64,000 bases of DNA from Clostridia bacterium (GTDB lineage: Bacteria > Bacillota > Clostridia > Oscillospirales > CAG-382). The position numbers and the translations under genes are program-made. Numbering within the stretch: the stretch's first letter is position 1; each line of letters begins with the position of its first letter. This document shows positions 1 to 8,021 of this stretch, piece by piece. The stretch covers positions 1 through 64,000 of the forward strand of contig JAFYPA010000027.1 of NCBI GenBank assembly GCA_017560085.1, given 5' to 3'. The notes beneath the pieces were generated by a model. It saw nothing but the letters and a program-made list of their open reading frames with translations, ran no database searches and was not told the DNA's origin.

Positions 1-200
1 CTCCCTCAGTCGCCTACGGCGACAGCTCCCTCTCGGAGGGCGCCTTACAAGGGTGGAACCTTGTGATTGCCCTCTAACAATTGTGTAGATTGTAATCGTT
101 GTGATTCCCGCCGTCCCTCTCCGTCACGGCGTTGCCGTGCCACATCTCCCAATGGGCGAGGCAAGTCAGCGAATGCCAACAACAAAGCGATAAATTCCAA
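1..200. repeat. Remnants of two short palindromic (MITE-like) intergenic elements
   Basis: No gene is visible in the first 336 bases. Two GC-rich palindromic fragments stand out from the AT-rich surroundings. One has a perfect hairpin GTCGCC-tac-GGCGAC at 9-23 inside CTCCCTC/GAGGGCG flanks. The other has CACGGC-gtt-GCCGTG at 125-139 inside a CCCTCTCC...CTCCC context. Similar CTCCCTCAGTC and CCCTCTCCGTCACGG palindromes are, from memory, frequent non-coding mobile remnants in gut Clostridia. No transposase or clear target duplication is seen. A weak relative of the second fragment (CCCTCTCCGTG) lies near 59030. The element at 1-50 is probably cut by the window edge. Confidence 0.5.
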
Positions 201-220
201 TTTGAATTTAATAAAATGAA

Positions 221-272
221 GATTCCGAAGGAATCAACTATCCCTGTCCCCTGTCCACTGTCCACTGTCCAC
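221..272 (+). repeat. Hairpin plus heptamer array TGTCCAC
   Basis: A perfect hairpin GATTCC-gaa-GGAATC (221-235) is followed by AAC and four 7-nt units, TGTCCCC then TGTCCAC three times (245-272). It lies in the intergenic space beyond the 3' end of the ROK gene. Its layout matches the other heptamer loci in this window. Confidence 0.8.
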
Positions 273-336
273 TAAATCCCAATTTTACATTAAAAAAGGG
301 ACCCCAAAAAAGGAATCCCAAAAACCAATCATAAAT

Positions 337-1428
337 TCAACTCAAAAAATCATAAACTCCCATAGCACAGGGAACAAGAATTGCGGACTTCACCGTGCCG
401 CCGATTACACGGAAATCCTTCTTCAGAATCATCTTCTCCCTCGTCTTGCTTTCCACAAGAGTAGTAAAGAACTGCGAGTTCTCCGATATGTCTCCGCACA
501 GCACGGCACGCTCAAGGTCGAAAATGTTGTTTACAGTCACGATTGCAGAGGAAAGATACTCCGCCTCCCTTGACATTATCTCCCCGTCCTTCGCGTTTAC
601 GCATTCGCTCCAGCTTTTATAGGGCGAGCCCTTGAGGATGTTCGGTACGGAGGCGTATTTTTCAAGGCATCCGCTGTTACCGCATTCGCACTTTTCTCCG
701 TCGAATTTCACCGTGATGTGTCCTATCTCGCAGGAGCCCTTGAAAAGCTTATCTCCCAGCATTATGCCCGAGCCGATGCCCTCGTCAACAAGAAGTGCGA
801 CGAAGCCTCCGTCCTTTTCCGCAGAGCCGAAGTACCTTTCGGAAACCGCGGTTGCCGTGGATACGTTGGAAAGCATAACGGGAATTCCGAGACTGCCCGA
901 GAGTCGCTCCGTAACATTTACTCCGTGCCACGACCTGAAATTCGGAGGATTCAGTATTACTCCCCGCTCGCTGTCAACGGGACCCGGAGTCACTACGGAA
1001 ATTTTGTATATCTTATCCTCGGAAAGACCGAGATTTTTTGTCATCGATCGGATAACCTCCGCTATTCTCACAAGAGATTCAACCGGCAAATCTATACCGA
1101 ATTTTTCCTCTGAAAGAACCTCACCGCACAGATTGCATATGCCGACGTATATGCCCGTTCTTTTTATATTAACACCGACAAAATAAAGAGCATCTCCGCA
1201 CAGCTTCAGAAGTATGGGCGTTCTGCCGACACGGATAGCCTCCTCCGACTTTTCCTCGCGGATTATTCCTCTGGAAAGAAGGTCCTCGGTGATTATTGTT
1301 ACCGCTGCCTTGGTAAGTCCCGTTCTCTTGGCGATGTCCGCTCGGGATATGGGGGCTTTGTTTATCAGCGACAGTATTGTCTTTTCGTTCTTAAGCCTCA
1401 TAAGAGACGAATTTGTGGCAGAGGGCAT
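337..1428 (-). CDS. ROK-family transcriptional regulator (NagC/XylR type)
   Basis: This 363-residue protein begins with a winged helix-turn-helix (about residues 10-60, SRADIAKRTGLTKAAVT) followed by a ROK sugar-kinase-like domain. The ROK zinc site is visible as GHITVKFDGEKCECGNSGCLE (His, then CxCGxxGC), so the fold is intact. The HTH shows it acts as a DNA-binding repressor responding to a sugar or sugar phosphate rather than as a kinase. It is the last gene of a minus-strand run after ksgA and the ZIP transporter, 31 bp behind the ZIP stop codon, with an AGGAG ribosome site. That junction carries a TAATAAATATTA palindrome overlapping the ZIP stop. The effector and targets are unknown; the sugar genes starting at 3.4 kb are a reasonable guess. 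Confidence 0.88.
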   Translation of the reverse strand: MPSATNSSLMRLKNEKTILSLINKAPISRADIAKRTGLTKAAVTIITEDLLSRGIIREEKSEEAIRVGRTPILLKLCGDALYFVGVNIKRTGIYVGICNLCGEVLSEEKFGIDLPVESLVRIAEVIRSMTKNLGLSEDKIYKISVVTPGPVDSERGVILNPPNFRSWHGVNVTERLSGSLGIPVMLSNVSTATAVSERYFGSAEKDGGFVALLVDEGIGSGIMLGDKLFKGSCEIGHITVKFDGEKCECGNSGCLEKYASVPNILKGSPYKSWSECVNAKDGEIMSREAEYLSSAIVTVNNIFDLERAVLCGDISENSQFFTTLVESKTREKMILKKDFRVIGGTVKSAILVPCAMGVYDFLS

Positions 1429-1459
1429 CCGATTCTCCTTTTGTTTTACTTAATAAATA

Positions 1460-2221
1460 TTAGCCAAGAAGCACATCAAATACAAGCATCAGACAGAAGC
1501 CGACAAGCAGTGCATAGGTCGCACCGCGCTCGCTTCCGTGGGCGTGGGTTTCGGGAATCATTTCGTCGCTGATTACATAAAGCATCGTACCGCCCGCAAA
1601 GGCAAGTGCGAAGGGAAGAATCGCCGTCGAAACGCTTACCGCAAAGTAGCCGATGAACGTGCCGACAACCTCGACAAGTCCCGTAATCATAGCACATATA
1701 AAGGTTCTCGCAGGGGAAATTCCCGCCGCAAGCATAGGGCCTATAATGACCATACCCTCGGGGATATTCTGAAGTGCAATACCTGCGGCAATGGTGAATG
1801 CCTGCGAAATATCACCTGAGCCGAAGCCGACACCTGCGGCAATACCCTCGGGAAGATTGTGTATCGCAATTGCGGTTACAAAAAGAATTACCTTACTGAT
1901 GTTGGATTCCATAGCCTTATTGCCGTCATCCACCGAAACGCCCGCAAGCTTATGAAGATGCGGCACAAGCTTATCAATCGCATTAAGTGCAAGCGCACCT
2001 GTAAAAATACCCGCAATTGTCATAAGTATTCCGTATTTCCCGCCGTATTCAAGGGACGGAAGCACAAGTCCGAGCACCGCCGCCGCAAGCATTACGCCCG
2101 CCGCAAAGGACAGCACGATATCGCTGAACTTATGCGAGATGTTTTTGAAGAAGAAGCCCACAACTGCACCGAAGATGGTTGCACCTCCGACACCGAGGGC
2201 GGTTAAAAGTACCATTGTCAT
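1460..2221 (-). CDS. ZIP-family divalent metal transporter
   Basis: A 253-residue polytopic membrane protein with about eight hydrophobic segments. The ZIP signatures of helices 4 and 5 are present: HNLPEG (AIAIHNLPEGIAAGVG) and QNIPEG (ALQNIPEGMVII), whose polar residues line the metal site. The length is typical of bacterial ZupT/GufA-type ZIP proteins, which import Zn2+ and sometimes Fe2+ or Mn2+. The start is supported by a GGAG motif that is continuous with a CTAATATATATTAG palindrome. It lies between ksgA and the ROK regulator on the same strand. Which metal it carries cannot be told from sequence. Confidence 0.9.
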   Translation of the reverse strand: MTMVLLTALGVGGATIFGAVVGFFFKNISHKFSDIVLSFAAGVMLAAAVLGLVLPSLEYGGKYGILMTIAGIFTGALALNAIDKLVPHLHKLAGVSVDDGNKAMESNISKVILFVTAIAIHNLPEGIAAGVGFGSGDISQAFTIAAGIALQNIPEGMVIIGPMLAAGISPARTFICAMITGLVEVVGTFIGYFAVSVSTAILPFALAFAGGTMLYVISDEMIPETHAHGSERGATYALLVGFCLMLVFDVLLG

Positions 2222-2233
2222 AGCGTTTTACTC

Positions 2234-2247
2234 CTAATATATATTAG
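2234..2247 (-). promoter_or_regulatory. Palindrome CTAATATATATTAG fused to the ZIP ribosome site
   Basis: A perfect 14-bp palindrome whose last bases run into the GGAG of the ZIP gene. Exact copies occur at 8957-8970 and 13881-13894, and variants at 1451-1462, 3186-3199, 4373-4386, 7889-7902, 13007-13018 and 31582-31589. Its role is unknown; it could be an RNA-level or DNA-level regulatory motif. Confidence 0.55.
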
Positions 2248-2304
2248 CAATATAAGTATTCGCCTTTACTATATTATGCATATAAAGGTAAATCTGTCAC
2301 AGAA

Positions 2305-3177
2305 TCAGAACAGCGCCCTTGCAAGAGTCACAAACTGATCTGCGGTAAGCTTTTCACCTCTGACATCGCCCGGAACACCGAGGGTCTGCGAGATGATTTC
2401 CGCAAGCTCGTTCTTGTCGGTTGTTTTGATTTTGCCCGCAAGTCCCGAAAGGGCATTGACCAGAGTTTTTCTTCTCTGACCGAAGGCTGCCTTTATGAGA
2501 ATGCTTGCGTTTCTTGCATCTGCCTTCGGGTATTTTTCCGGCTGCTCGAGCTTGATTCTGACAACAGCGGAGTCAACCTTGGGTCTTGGATTGAAGCATC
2601 CCGCGGGAACATCAAAGAGCTTGACCGCACCACCGTAAAGACCTATTTCTGCCGTGATTGAGCCGTAATCAGCGGATTCGGGCTTTGCACAGAGTCTTCT
2701 TGCGACCTCCTTCTGCACCATAACCGTGATGTAACCGAAGCCGCAGCATTCCTCGATGAGCTTCATAATTACGGGTGTTGTGATGTAGTACGGAAGATTA
2801 GCGCACACGGAAACGGGATATTTGCCGTCCTCGGTTATCTCCTTTACGAATTCGGGAAGGTCGACCTGCATAATGTCCTTGTTGGTGACCGTGACATTAT
2901 CGAAATCGGCAAGGGATTCTGCGAGGATGGGAATGAGATTTTCGTCTATTTCAACTGCGGAAACACGATGGAATCTCTTTGCAAGCTCCTTGGTGAGAAT
3001 GCCCGCACCCGGTCCTATTTCCACGATGACCTCCTGCTTTTTGCCGTCCTCGGGGAACTCGCTCTCGGTACAGTTTTCAGCTATTTTTGCGGGAATTTTG
3101 GGGTCATACAGAAAATTCTGTCCGTATTTCTTCTGGAATTTGAAATTATGCTTTTGAAGTAAATCCTTATCGCTCAT
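2305..3177 (-). CDS. ksgA: 16S rRNA dimethyladenosine transferase (RsmA/KsgA)
   Basis: This 290-residue Rossmann-fold methyltransferase dimethylates two adjacent adenines in the loop of helix 45 of 16S rRNA, using S-adenosylmethionine, late in 30S assembly. The N-terminal KKYGQNFLYD motif, motif I (VEIGPGAGILT) and the catalytic motif IV NLPYY are all present, and a C-terminal helical domain follows (FGQRRKTLVNAL). The length is usual for the family. The start has a GGAGAAAAA spacing and follows a CTAATGAATATTAG palindrome. A strong promoter lies at 3269-3297. The gene leads a minus-strand unit with the ZIP transporter and ROK regulator. Confidence 0.97.
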   Translation of the reverse strand: MSDKDLLQKHNFKFQKKYGQNFLYDPKIPAKIAENCTESEFPEDGKKQEVIVEIGPGAGILTKELAKRFHRVSAVEIDENLIPILAESLADFDNVTVTNKDIMQVDLPEFVKEITEDGKYPVSVCANLPYYITTPVIMKLIEECCGFGYITVMVQKEVARRLCAKPESADYGSITAEIGLYGGAVKLFDVPAGCFNPRPKVDSAVVRIKLEQPEKYPKADARNASILIKAAFGQRRKTLVNALSGLAGKIKTTDKNELAEIISQTLGVPGDVRGEKLTADQFVTLARALF

Positions 3178-3268
3178 TTTTTCTCCTAATGAATATTAGT
3201 TATTGTGAGATTGTCCTCTTGATATGCACCGAATCAAAACGGCACCAATGAGGACATTATTATTTGTA

Positions 3269-3297
3269 ATTATACTATAAATGAAGGGAAATGTCAA
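3269..3297 (-). promoter_or_regulatory. Sigma-A promoter of the ksgA unit
   Basis: TTGACA (3292-3297) and TATAAT (3269-3274) on the minus strand are separated by exactly 17 bp. The leader (3178-3262) can pair GTCCTC with GAGGAC around a GC-rich loop. I do not recognise it as a known riboswitch. Confidence 0.85.
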
Positions 3298-3351
3298 TAG
3301 ATTTGAAAAAGATGAGCGGATGTCATTCTTTGCTTTTTTTATTCAAACCCC

Positions 3352-3380
3352 TTGCAAAATTCCAAAACCTATGTTATAAT
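3352..3380 (+). promoter_or_regulatory. Sigma-A promoter of the GH43-like gene
   Basis: TTGCAA (3352-3357) and TATAAT (3375-3380), 17-bp spacer. The -35 TTG is in frame with the gene downstream and could be mistaken for its start codon, but it belongs to the promoter. Confidence 0.85.
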
Positions 3381-3411
3381 CATCAAAAAGTCATCCGAAA
3401 AGGAGCAAATT

Positions 3412-4371
3412 ATGACATCATACAAAAACGGCACCCCCTGGCTTGACACGGACGGCAACTCCATTCAGGCGCACGGCGGATATATCATAAATCACGACGG
3501 CTACTACTACTGGTACGGCGAAAACAGAACGGACAAAAATTACGTTTCCTGCTACCGCTCGAAGGATCTTATGAACTGGGAATTCAGAAACAACATTCTC
3601 ACGCAGGATTCAAAAACCGAGGAATACCGAGTAAGAACCAAGCTTTACCTCACGAACGAGAAGGGCGGAAAGGTCAACATTGAGCGTCCCAAGGTGCTTT
3701 ACAATGAAAAAACGAAGAAATTCGTTATGTGGGCACACTTTGAAAACGGTATCGACTACCACTGTGCCGCAGTCTGCGTTGCAAGCTGTGATACGCCGGA
3801 CGGCGATTTTGTATACCACGGCACCTTCAAGCCCTACGGTGAGGACTCAAGAGACTGCACTCTTTTCCTTGACGACGACGGCAGAGCCTACTTTATTTCC
3901 GCTTCCCGTGACAATGCCGACACCCACGTTTACAGACTCAGCTCCGACTTTATGAATCTCGACAAGTTCTGCGGCAATTTCTGGCAGGGTGAGTACAGAG
4001 AAGCTCCGGCGGTATTTAAGAGAAACGGAGAATACTATATGCTCAACTCCTGGTGCTCGGGATGGGCGCCCAATCAGGGCAAGTATTCGCGCTCCTTTGA
4101 GATTGCGGACAACTGGCGCGACCTTGAAAAATTCGGCAACGAGGACACCTTTGTTTCTCAGCCCGCCTTTGTTCTTCCCGTGGAGAAGGACGGCAAGACC
4201 GAGTACCTCTATTTCGGCGACAGATGGTGCTACAAGAGCCTTGCGCTCGGCGTTTCCGTAAATGACGACACTATTGATTACTATACAAAATCAAGCTATG
4301 TTGTTCTTAAAATTCAGTTTGACAAGGATGAGAATCCTTATATTGAATGGAACGACGAATTCACTATATAG
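3412..4371 (+). CDS. Glycoside hydrolase family 43-like protein (galactanase type)
   Basis: A 319-residue five-bladed beta-propeller protein with no signal peptide, so cytoplasmic. Motifs fit the GH43 galactan beta-1,3-galactosidase-like branch: IQAHGG near the N-terminus, YYYWYGE, ERPKVLYN, SRDCTLFLDDDG and REAPAVFK (Glu a likely catalytic acid). These enzymes release sugars from arabinogalactan or xylan side chains. Translation should start at the ATG at 3412 with AAAGGAG upstream; the in-frame TTG further upstream is the promoter -35. It ends in TAG, the only clear TAG terminator among the intact genes of this window. A 14-bp palindrome and a strong AGGAGG lead into the next gene, so the two are cotranscribed. 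The exact substrate is not determined. Confidence 0.8.
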   Translation: MTSYKNGTPWLDTDGNSIQAHGGYIINHDGYYYWYGENRTDKNYVSCYRSKDLMNWEFRNNILTQDSKTEEYRVRTKLYLTNEKGGKVNIERPKVLYNEKTKKFVMWAHFENGIDYHCAAVCVASCDTPDGDFVYHGTFKPYGEDSRDCTLFLDDDGRAYFISASRDNADTHVYRLSSDFMNLDKFCGNFWQGEYREAPAVFKRNGEYYMLNSWCSGWAPNQGKYSRSFEIADNWRDLEKFGNEDTFVSQPAFVLPVEKDGKTEYLYFGDRWCYKSLALGVSVNDDTIDYYTKSSYVVLKIQFDKDENPYIEWNDEFTI

Positions 4372-4372
4372 A

Positions 4373-4386
4373 CTAATATAAATTAG
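4373..4386 (+). promoter_or_regulatory. Junction palindrome CTAATATAAATTAG
   Basis: It starts one base after the TAG stop of the GH43-like gene and runs directly into AGGAGG, the ribosome site of the Dabb gene. This stop-palindrome-ribosome site order recurs in this region. Confidence 0.5.
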
Positions 4387-4399
4387 GAGGATTGCAAAA

Positions 4400-4690
4400 A
4401 TGATTAAACACGTAGTATGCTTCAAGCTCAAGGACGTAAGCGCAGAAAACTGCAAGAAGGCAGCCGAGGTTCTTCTCTCCATGAAGGACAACATCGACTA
4501 CATCAAGGAAATCGAGGTAGGCACAGATTTCCTCCACTCTCCCCGCTCCTTCGACGTATACCTTTCCGTTGTACTTGAAAACGAGGAAATGCTGGACGTA
4601 TACCAGAACGACGCTTACCACTGCGACGTAGTAAAGGCTCATATGCACGCCGTAGCAGAAAAGAGCGTTTGCATAGACTTCAACCTCTGA
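4400..4690 (+). CDS. Dabb-family (stress-responsive A/B barrel) protein
   Basis: A 96-residue protein beginning MIKHVVCFKLKD, the typical first strand of the Dabb ferredoxin-like fold, with a middle EVGTDFLHSPRSFDVYLSVVLE segment and a final HMHAVAEKSV helix. Dabb proteins form dimeric alpha-beta barrels. Most have no assigned reaction, and in Clostridia they often accompany sugar-catabolic genes, as here. It has a very strong AGGAGG ribosome site and is probably translated from the same message as the GH43-like gene. A strong terminator follows at 4784-4830. Function unknown. Confidence 0.85.
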   Translation: MIKHVVCFKLKDVSAENCKKAAEVLLSMKDNIDYIKEIEVGTDFLHSPRSFDVYLSVVLENEEMLDVYQNDAYHCDVVKAHMHAVAEKSVCIDFNL

Positions 4691-4722
4691 TTCCGCATCA
4701 TCAATAAATTAAATCAATCGAA

Positions 4723-4770
4723 GAAAACCACAGGTTTTCAACCTCGATTATGCATTATGCATTATGCATT
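4723..4770 (+). repeat. Hairpin plus heptamer array ATGCATT
   Basis: Hairpin GAAAACC-aca-GGTTTTC (4723-4739), then AACCTCGATT, then ATGCATT three times in exact 7-nt phase (4750-4770). The link AACCTCGATT is identical to that at 28456-28465. Confidence 0.85.
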
Positions 4771-4783
4771 TCAAAAAAATTTG

Positions 4784-4830
4784 CCGACAGCACCGGATTT
4801 TTATGCTGTCGGTATTTCTTTTGCTTTTTT
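4784..4830. terminator. Bidirectional intrinsic terminator
   Basis: Stem CCGACAGCA (4784-4792) / TGCTGTCGG (4804-4812) with T-rich tracts on both sides. It serves the Dabb gene on the plus strand and the AraC gene on the minus strand. Confidence 0.85.
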
Positions 4831-4841
4831 GTTCGGCTGAT

Positions 4842-5714
4842 TTACAGTATACTCTTCTTATATTCCGTAGGCGAAAATCCCGTGGATTTCTTGAAGGCTC
4901 TTGAGAAGTTGTGTATCCCCGAATATCCGAGTGCATCGGTTATCTGACTGACGGAAAGGTTGTCCTCACGAAGAAGCTTTTTCGCCTCGGTGATTTTAAG
5001 GTCGGCGTAGTACTGCATGGGACTCCTGCCCGTCTTTTCACGGAACATTGCGCTCAGCTGTGATTTGCCTATAAAGAAGTGGTTGCAAAGGCACTCCAGC
5101 GAGAGATTTCTGTCAAGGCTCGCCTGCATATAGTCGCAGATAAGCTCGACAATGGAGTTTTTGGCAATTGTTCTGCTCTCCGCATTGGATGAAATTTTGC
5201 CCGCAAGCTCGGTGCCGCTTCGGATGAGCTTTATAAGAAGCTCTGTAAAATGGGACTCCATAAGCTGGGAAGCGCCGAATTCCTCGTGGGAGAAGTCAAG
5301 CGGTCGTCTGTCGGTGTATTCGCTCGGGATTTTCCCCATGGCAGCCTTTGCCTCGTCTGTAAAGAGGGACAGCAGAGTTTTGGCGGTTTTATCGAGAGTA
5401 AAGGTTTTCTTGCGGAAGAATTCCATGGCCTCGCTGTGGCAGGTAAAGGTGATGACAAGCATATTGTTTGCCACCTCGTTATCGGAAATATGAGCGTGAA
5501 TCTCGCCCGGCTCGTGAAAGATTGCCTGCCCCTGCAAGAGAGGACAGCCCACGCCGTCGGTTACCGCTATTATGTTTCCTTTATCGACATAAACCATTTC
5601 CCAGCTGTCGTGCCTTTCCGGCGGATGGCTGAACTGCTTACCGAATTCGAAATAGTATACCGTATGGAATCCGTCTATTTTAAGTGAGGTATTGGGTTTT
5701 ATAAGGGACTTCAC
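4842..5714 (-). CDS. AraC-family transcriptional regulator
   Basis: A 290-residue regulator with an N-terminal cupin-like sensor (about 15-110; HPPERHDSWEMVYVDKG, FHEPGEIHAH) and a C-terminal double helix-turn-helix (about 190-290; LECLCNHFFIGKSQLSAMF and ISQITDALGYSGIHNFSRAF-type helices). These proteins bind a sugar or related effector and usually activate neighbouring catabolic genes. The start is a GTG at 5714 with AAGGAG seven bases upstream. It is divergent from the LmbE-like deacetylase gene, which with the following genes is the likely target. Promoter at 5825-5853. Confidence 0.9.
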   Translation of the reverse strand: MKSLIKPNTSLKIDGFHTVYYFEFGKQFSHPPERHDSWEMVYVDKGNIIAVTDGVGCPLLQGQAIFHEPGEIHAHISDNEVANNMLVITFTCHSEAMEFFRKKTFTLDKTAKTLLSLFTDEAKAAMGKIPSEYTDRRPLDFSHEEFGASQLMESHFTELLIKLIRSGTELAGKISSNAESRTIAKNSIVELICDYMQASLDRNLSLECLCNHFFIGKSQLSAMFREKTGRSPMQYYADLKITEAKKLLREDNLSVSQITDALGYSGIHNFSRAFKKSTGFSPTEYKKSIL

Positions 5715-5824
5715 AAAAAGCTCTCCTTTGCTGAATTTTACATCCGTAAAACAGGATTTTTTCGTTTCATCGGAAGAAATGATAAATCTATCGGGAATAT
5801 TGATAAAGACATTTTTCTTTATAT

Positions 5825-5853
5825 ATTTTATAATATAATTGTGTGAATGTCAA
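5825..5853 (-). promoter_or_regulatory. Promoter of the AraC gene
   Basis: TTGACA (5848-5853) and TAAAAT (5825-5830) on the minus strand, 17-bp spacer. It lies in the 218-bp divergent region between the AraC gene and the deacetylase gene. Confidence 0.65.
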
Positions 5854-5932
5854 TGATTTTCTGAAAAGTTACGGCATATTCGCACAAAAAATGATAAATG
5901 ATTTTATATTATAACGAAAGGAAACCCCCACC

Positions 5933-6787
5933 ATGAAAATTCTCATGATCGGCGCTCATCAGGACGACAACGAATTCAGATGCGGAGCGATTGCTCACAA
6001 GTATGTAAAGCTCGGACACGAGGTAAAGTTCCTGAGTATGTGTAACGGCAACGGCGGTCACCACAAGATGACTCCCGAGGAAACAAGCAAGAGAAGATAC
6101 GGCGAATCCAAGGCTGTTGAAAAGCTTCTCGGTATCACATACGACGTATGGGACATTGACGACTGCACACTTATGGCAGACCTCGAAACCCGCTTTAAGC
6201 TCGTAAGATACATAAGAGAGTTCGCACCCGATATCGTAATAGCACACAGACCCAATGACTACCACGCAGACCACAGAGCATCGGGACAGCTTGTTCAGGA
6301 TGCATCCTACCTTCTCATCGTACCTCACACCTGCCCCGAGGTTCCCGCAATGAAGGAGATGCCCGTTATCCTCTACAACGAGGACAGCTTCAAGAATCCC
6401 GCCTTCAGCGGTGACATCGTAATTGATGCCGACGACGAAATCGACACCAAGCTCACAATTGCAGACCTCAATGTATCCCAGGTATACGAATGGCTTCCCT
6501 ACACCCACGGTGAAGAGGATCAGGTACCCGAAAACCCCAAGGAGCGCTTCGAATGGCTCAAGGGCATGAACATCACATCCGAAACCACAGACGAAGAAAT
6601 CATGGCATCCAAGAGCAAGGGCTACGCCGTAAGATTTGCAAAAACCGCCGCACGCTTCAGAAAAGAGCTTATCGAAAAATACGGTGAGGAACGCGGCAGC
6701 AAGATAAGATACGCAGAGGCGTTCGAGGTTTGCGAATACGGCACACAGCTTACGGAGGAGATGAAGAAGGAGTATTTTCCGTTCTAA
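5933..6787 (+). CDS. PIG-L/LmbE-family deacetylase
   Basis: A 284-residue Rossmann-like zinc hydrolase. The zinc-binding AHQDDNEF near residue 7 is a variant of the family (P/A)H(P/Q)DDE motif, and HRPNDYHADHRA (about residues 104-115) supplies the other histidines. Family members remove acetyl groups from N-acetylglucosamine conjugates (MshB, BshB, PIG-L) and several act on free or linked amino sugars. No signal peptide. It has a GAAAGGAAA ribosome site and is followed, after a heptamer repeat region, by DUF4432 and NagB-like genes, a context that suits amino sugar or glycoside processing. Substrate unknown. Confidence 0.88.
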   Translation: MKILMIGAHQDDNEFRCGAIAHKYVKLGHEVKFLSMCNGNGGHHKMTPEETSKRRYGESKAVEKLLGITYDVWDIDDCTLMADLETRFKLVRYIREFAPDIVIAHRPNDYHADHRASGQLVQDASYLLIVPHTCPEVPAMKEMPVILYNEDSFKNPAFSGDIVIDADDEIDTKLTIADLNVSQVYEWLPYTHGEEDQVPENPKERFEWLKGMNITSETTDEEIMASKSKGYAVRFAKTAARFRKELIEKYGEERGSKIRYAEAFEVCEYGTQLTEEMKKEYFPF

Positions 6788-6789
6788 AA

Positions 6790-6937
6790 GTGAATAGTGA
6801 AAAGTGAAGTCAGACCGCCCACGGTCTTAGTGAATAGTTAATGTTGAAAACCTGCGGTTTTCTTCAATTTAATTGTAACGAAAATTTGCGAAGCAAATTA
6901 ACCTCAACTATTCACTATTCACTATTCATTCTTCACT
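6790..6937 (+). repeat. Intergenic element with heptamer arms GTGAATA / ATTCACT
   Basis: The left arm has GTGAATA-type units in 7-nt phase (6790-6810). The right arm has ACTATTC units (6907-6927), which are the reverse complement of the left. Between them are hairpins AGACC/GGTCT, GAAAACC-tgc-GGTTTTC and AATTTGC-gaa-GCAAATT, the last followed by AACCTC. The element starts just after the deacetylase stop codon and ends before the next ribosome site. Confidence 0.85.
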
Positions 6938-6952
6938 AAACAAAGGAGTTAT

Positions 6953-7882
6953 ATGACAAAACAAGACATTCTAAAGTGCGTCGGCTCCATCTCCCAGCTC
7001 GGCGGTGTACGCGATTTTACCTTTAACGACGGTAAGATGAAGGGCGTGCGTGCCATTGAGATATGTACCGGCAAATTGAGATTTACCGTGCTTCCCGACA
7101 GATGTATGGATATCGCAAATGCGGAGTTTATGTGTACTCCGATTGCGTGGATTTCCAAGACGGGAATCACTGCGCCGACCTATTATGAAAAGGACGGCAA
7201 GAACTGGCTTCACGGCTTCTTCGGTGGGCTTCTCACAACCTGCGGACTTCGCAATATAGGCGGTCCCGTGGGTGAGTACGGGCTTCACGGAAGAATTGCC
7301 AACACACCTGCCGAAAAGGTTTCCGTTTTTGCGGACTTCGTGGGCGACGAATATGTTATGAAGGTCTCGGGCGAGATGCGTGAGTCCTGCGTTTTCGGTG
7401 ACAATTTTGTTCTGAAGAGAACAATCACCGCAAAGCTTTTCGAGGATTCCATCACCGTTGAGGACACCCTTATAAACGAGGGCTTCAACACGGAGGATAT
7501 CACCCTTTGCTATCACTGCAACTTCGGATATCCCATGGTTTCCGAAACCACAAGGCTTGTGAATATTCCCGAGGAGCACTGCGAAATGTCCGCTCCCATC
7601 CACGGCAAGGAGGAGGAATGCATCAGCGTTGACTACGACAGCGAAGTTGTAACTGTCGGTATGGAAAACAACGGCATCGGTGCATACATCACCTACAAAA
7701 AAGACACCCTCCCCGACTTCGTAATGTGGAAGATGCTCGGCGAGAGTGAATACGTAATCGGTCTTGAGCCGAGAACAACAAGATACGGCGGAGCGAATAT
7801 CGGCAAGAATAATGCTTATGTTAAGCTTGAGCCGTTTAAGGAGTATAAGACAAGCGTCAGATTCGATTTTAAAAATCTTTAA
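6953..7882 (+). CDS. DUF4432 aldose-epimerase-like protein
   Basis: A 309-residue protein of the galactose-mutarotase-like fold. Recognisable family features are RFTVLPDRCMDIANAEF near residue 40, a GGLLTTCGLRNIGGP segment and YGLHGRIANTPAE with a conserved His. DUF4432 proteins are predicted to handle sugar anomers or related sugar acids; a defined reaction is not established for most. AAAGGAG lies just before the ATG. It sits between the LmbE-like deacetylase and the NagB-like isomerase and is likely part of the same catabolic unit. Confidence 0.85.
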   Translation: MTKQDILKCVGSISQLGGVRDFTFNDGKMKGVRAIEICTGKLRFTVLPDRCMDIANAEFMCTPIAWISKTGITAPTYYEKDGKNWLHGFFGGLLTTCGLRNIGGPVGEYGLHGRIANTPAEKVSVFADFVGDEYVMKVSGEMRESCVFGDNFVLKRTITAKLFEDSITVEDTLINEGFNTEDITLCYHCNFGYPMVSETTRLVNIPEEHCEMSAPIHGKEEECISVDYDSEVVTVGMENNGIGAYITYKKDTLPDFVMWKMLGESEYVIGLEPRTTRYGGANIGKNNAYVKLEPFKEYKTSVRFDFKNL

Positions 7883-7969
7883 TTCAAACTAATAAAAATT
7901 AAATAAAGTTTTCGTCATCAGAGATTTCAGCATTCTGATAAATTCACCACGGAAACAAAGCGCAATTCC

Positions 7970-8004
7970 GCATTTTGCATTTTACACTTTGCATTTTGCA
8001 TTTG
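7970..8004 (+). repeat. Heptamer array GCATTTT
   Basis: Five units in exact 7-nt phase: GCATTTT, GCATTTT, ACACTTT, GCATTTT, GCATTTG. It ends 17 bases before the ATG of the NagB-like gene, so it lies in that gene's translated leader. No hairpin with an AACCTC link is visible at this locus. Confidence 0.75.
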
Positions 8005-8021
8005 CGACGAAAGGAGCAACA

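Noticed and set aside
3352-3411. Upstream TTG start extending the GH43-like gene by 20 codons
   Set aside because: The TTG is the first half of the -35 box and the TATAAT lies inside the extension; the ATG at 3412 has a proper ribosome site.
4369-4371. TAG as a fully reassigned sense codon in this genome
   Set aside because: The GH43-like gene ends at TAG at the expected length; readthrough there would add only four codons before another TAG, so one gene cannot decide it. Kept only as one option for purL.
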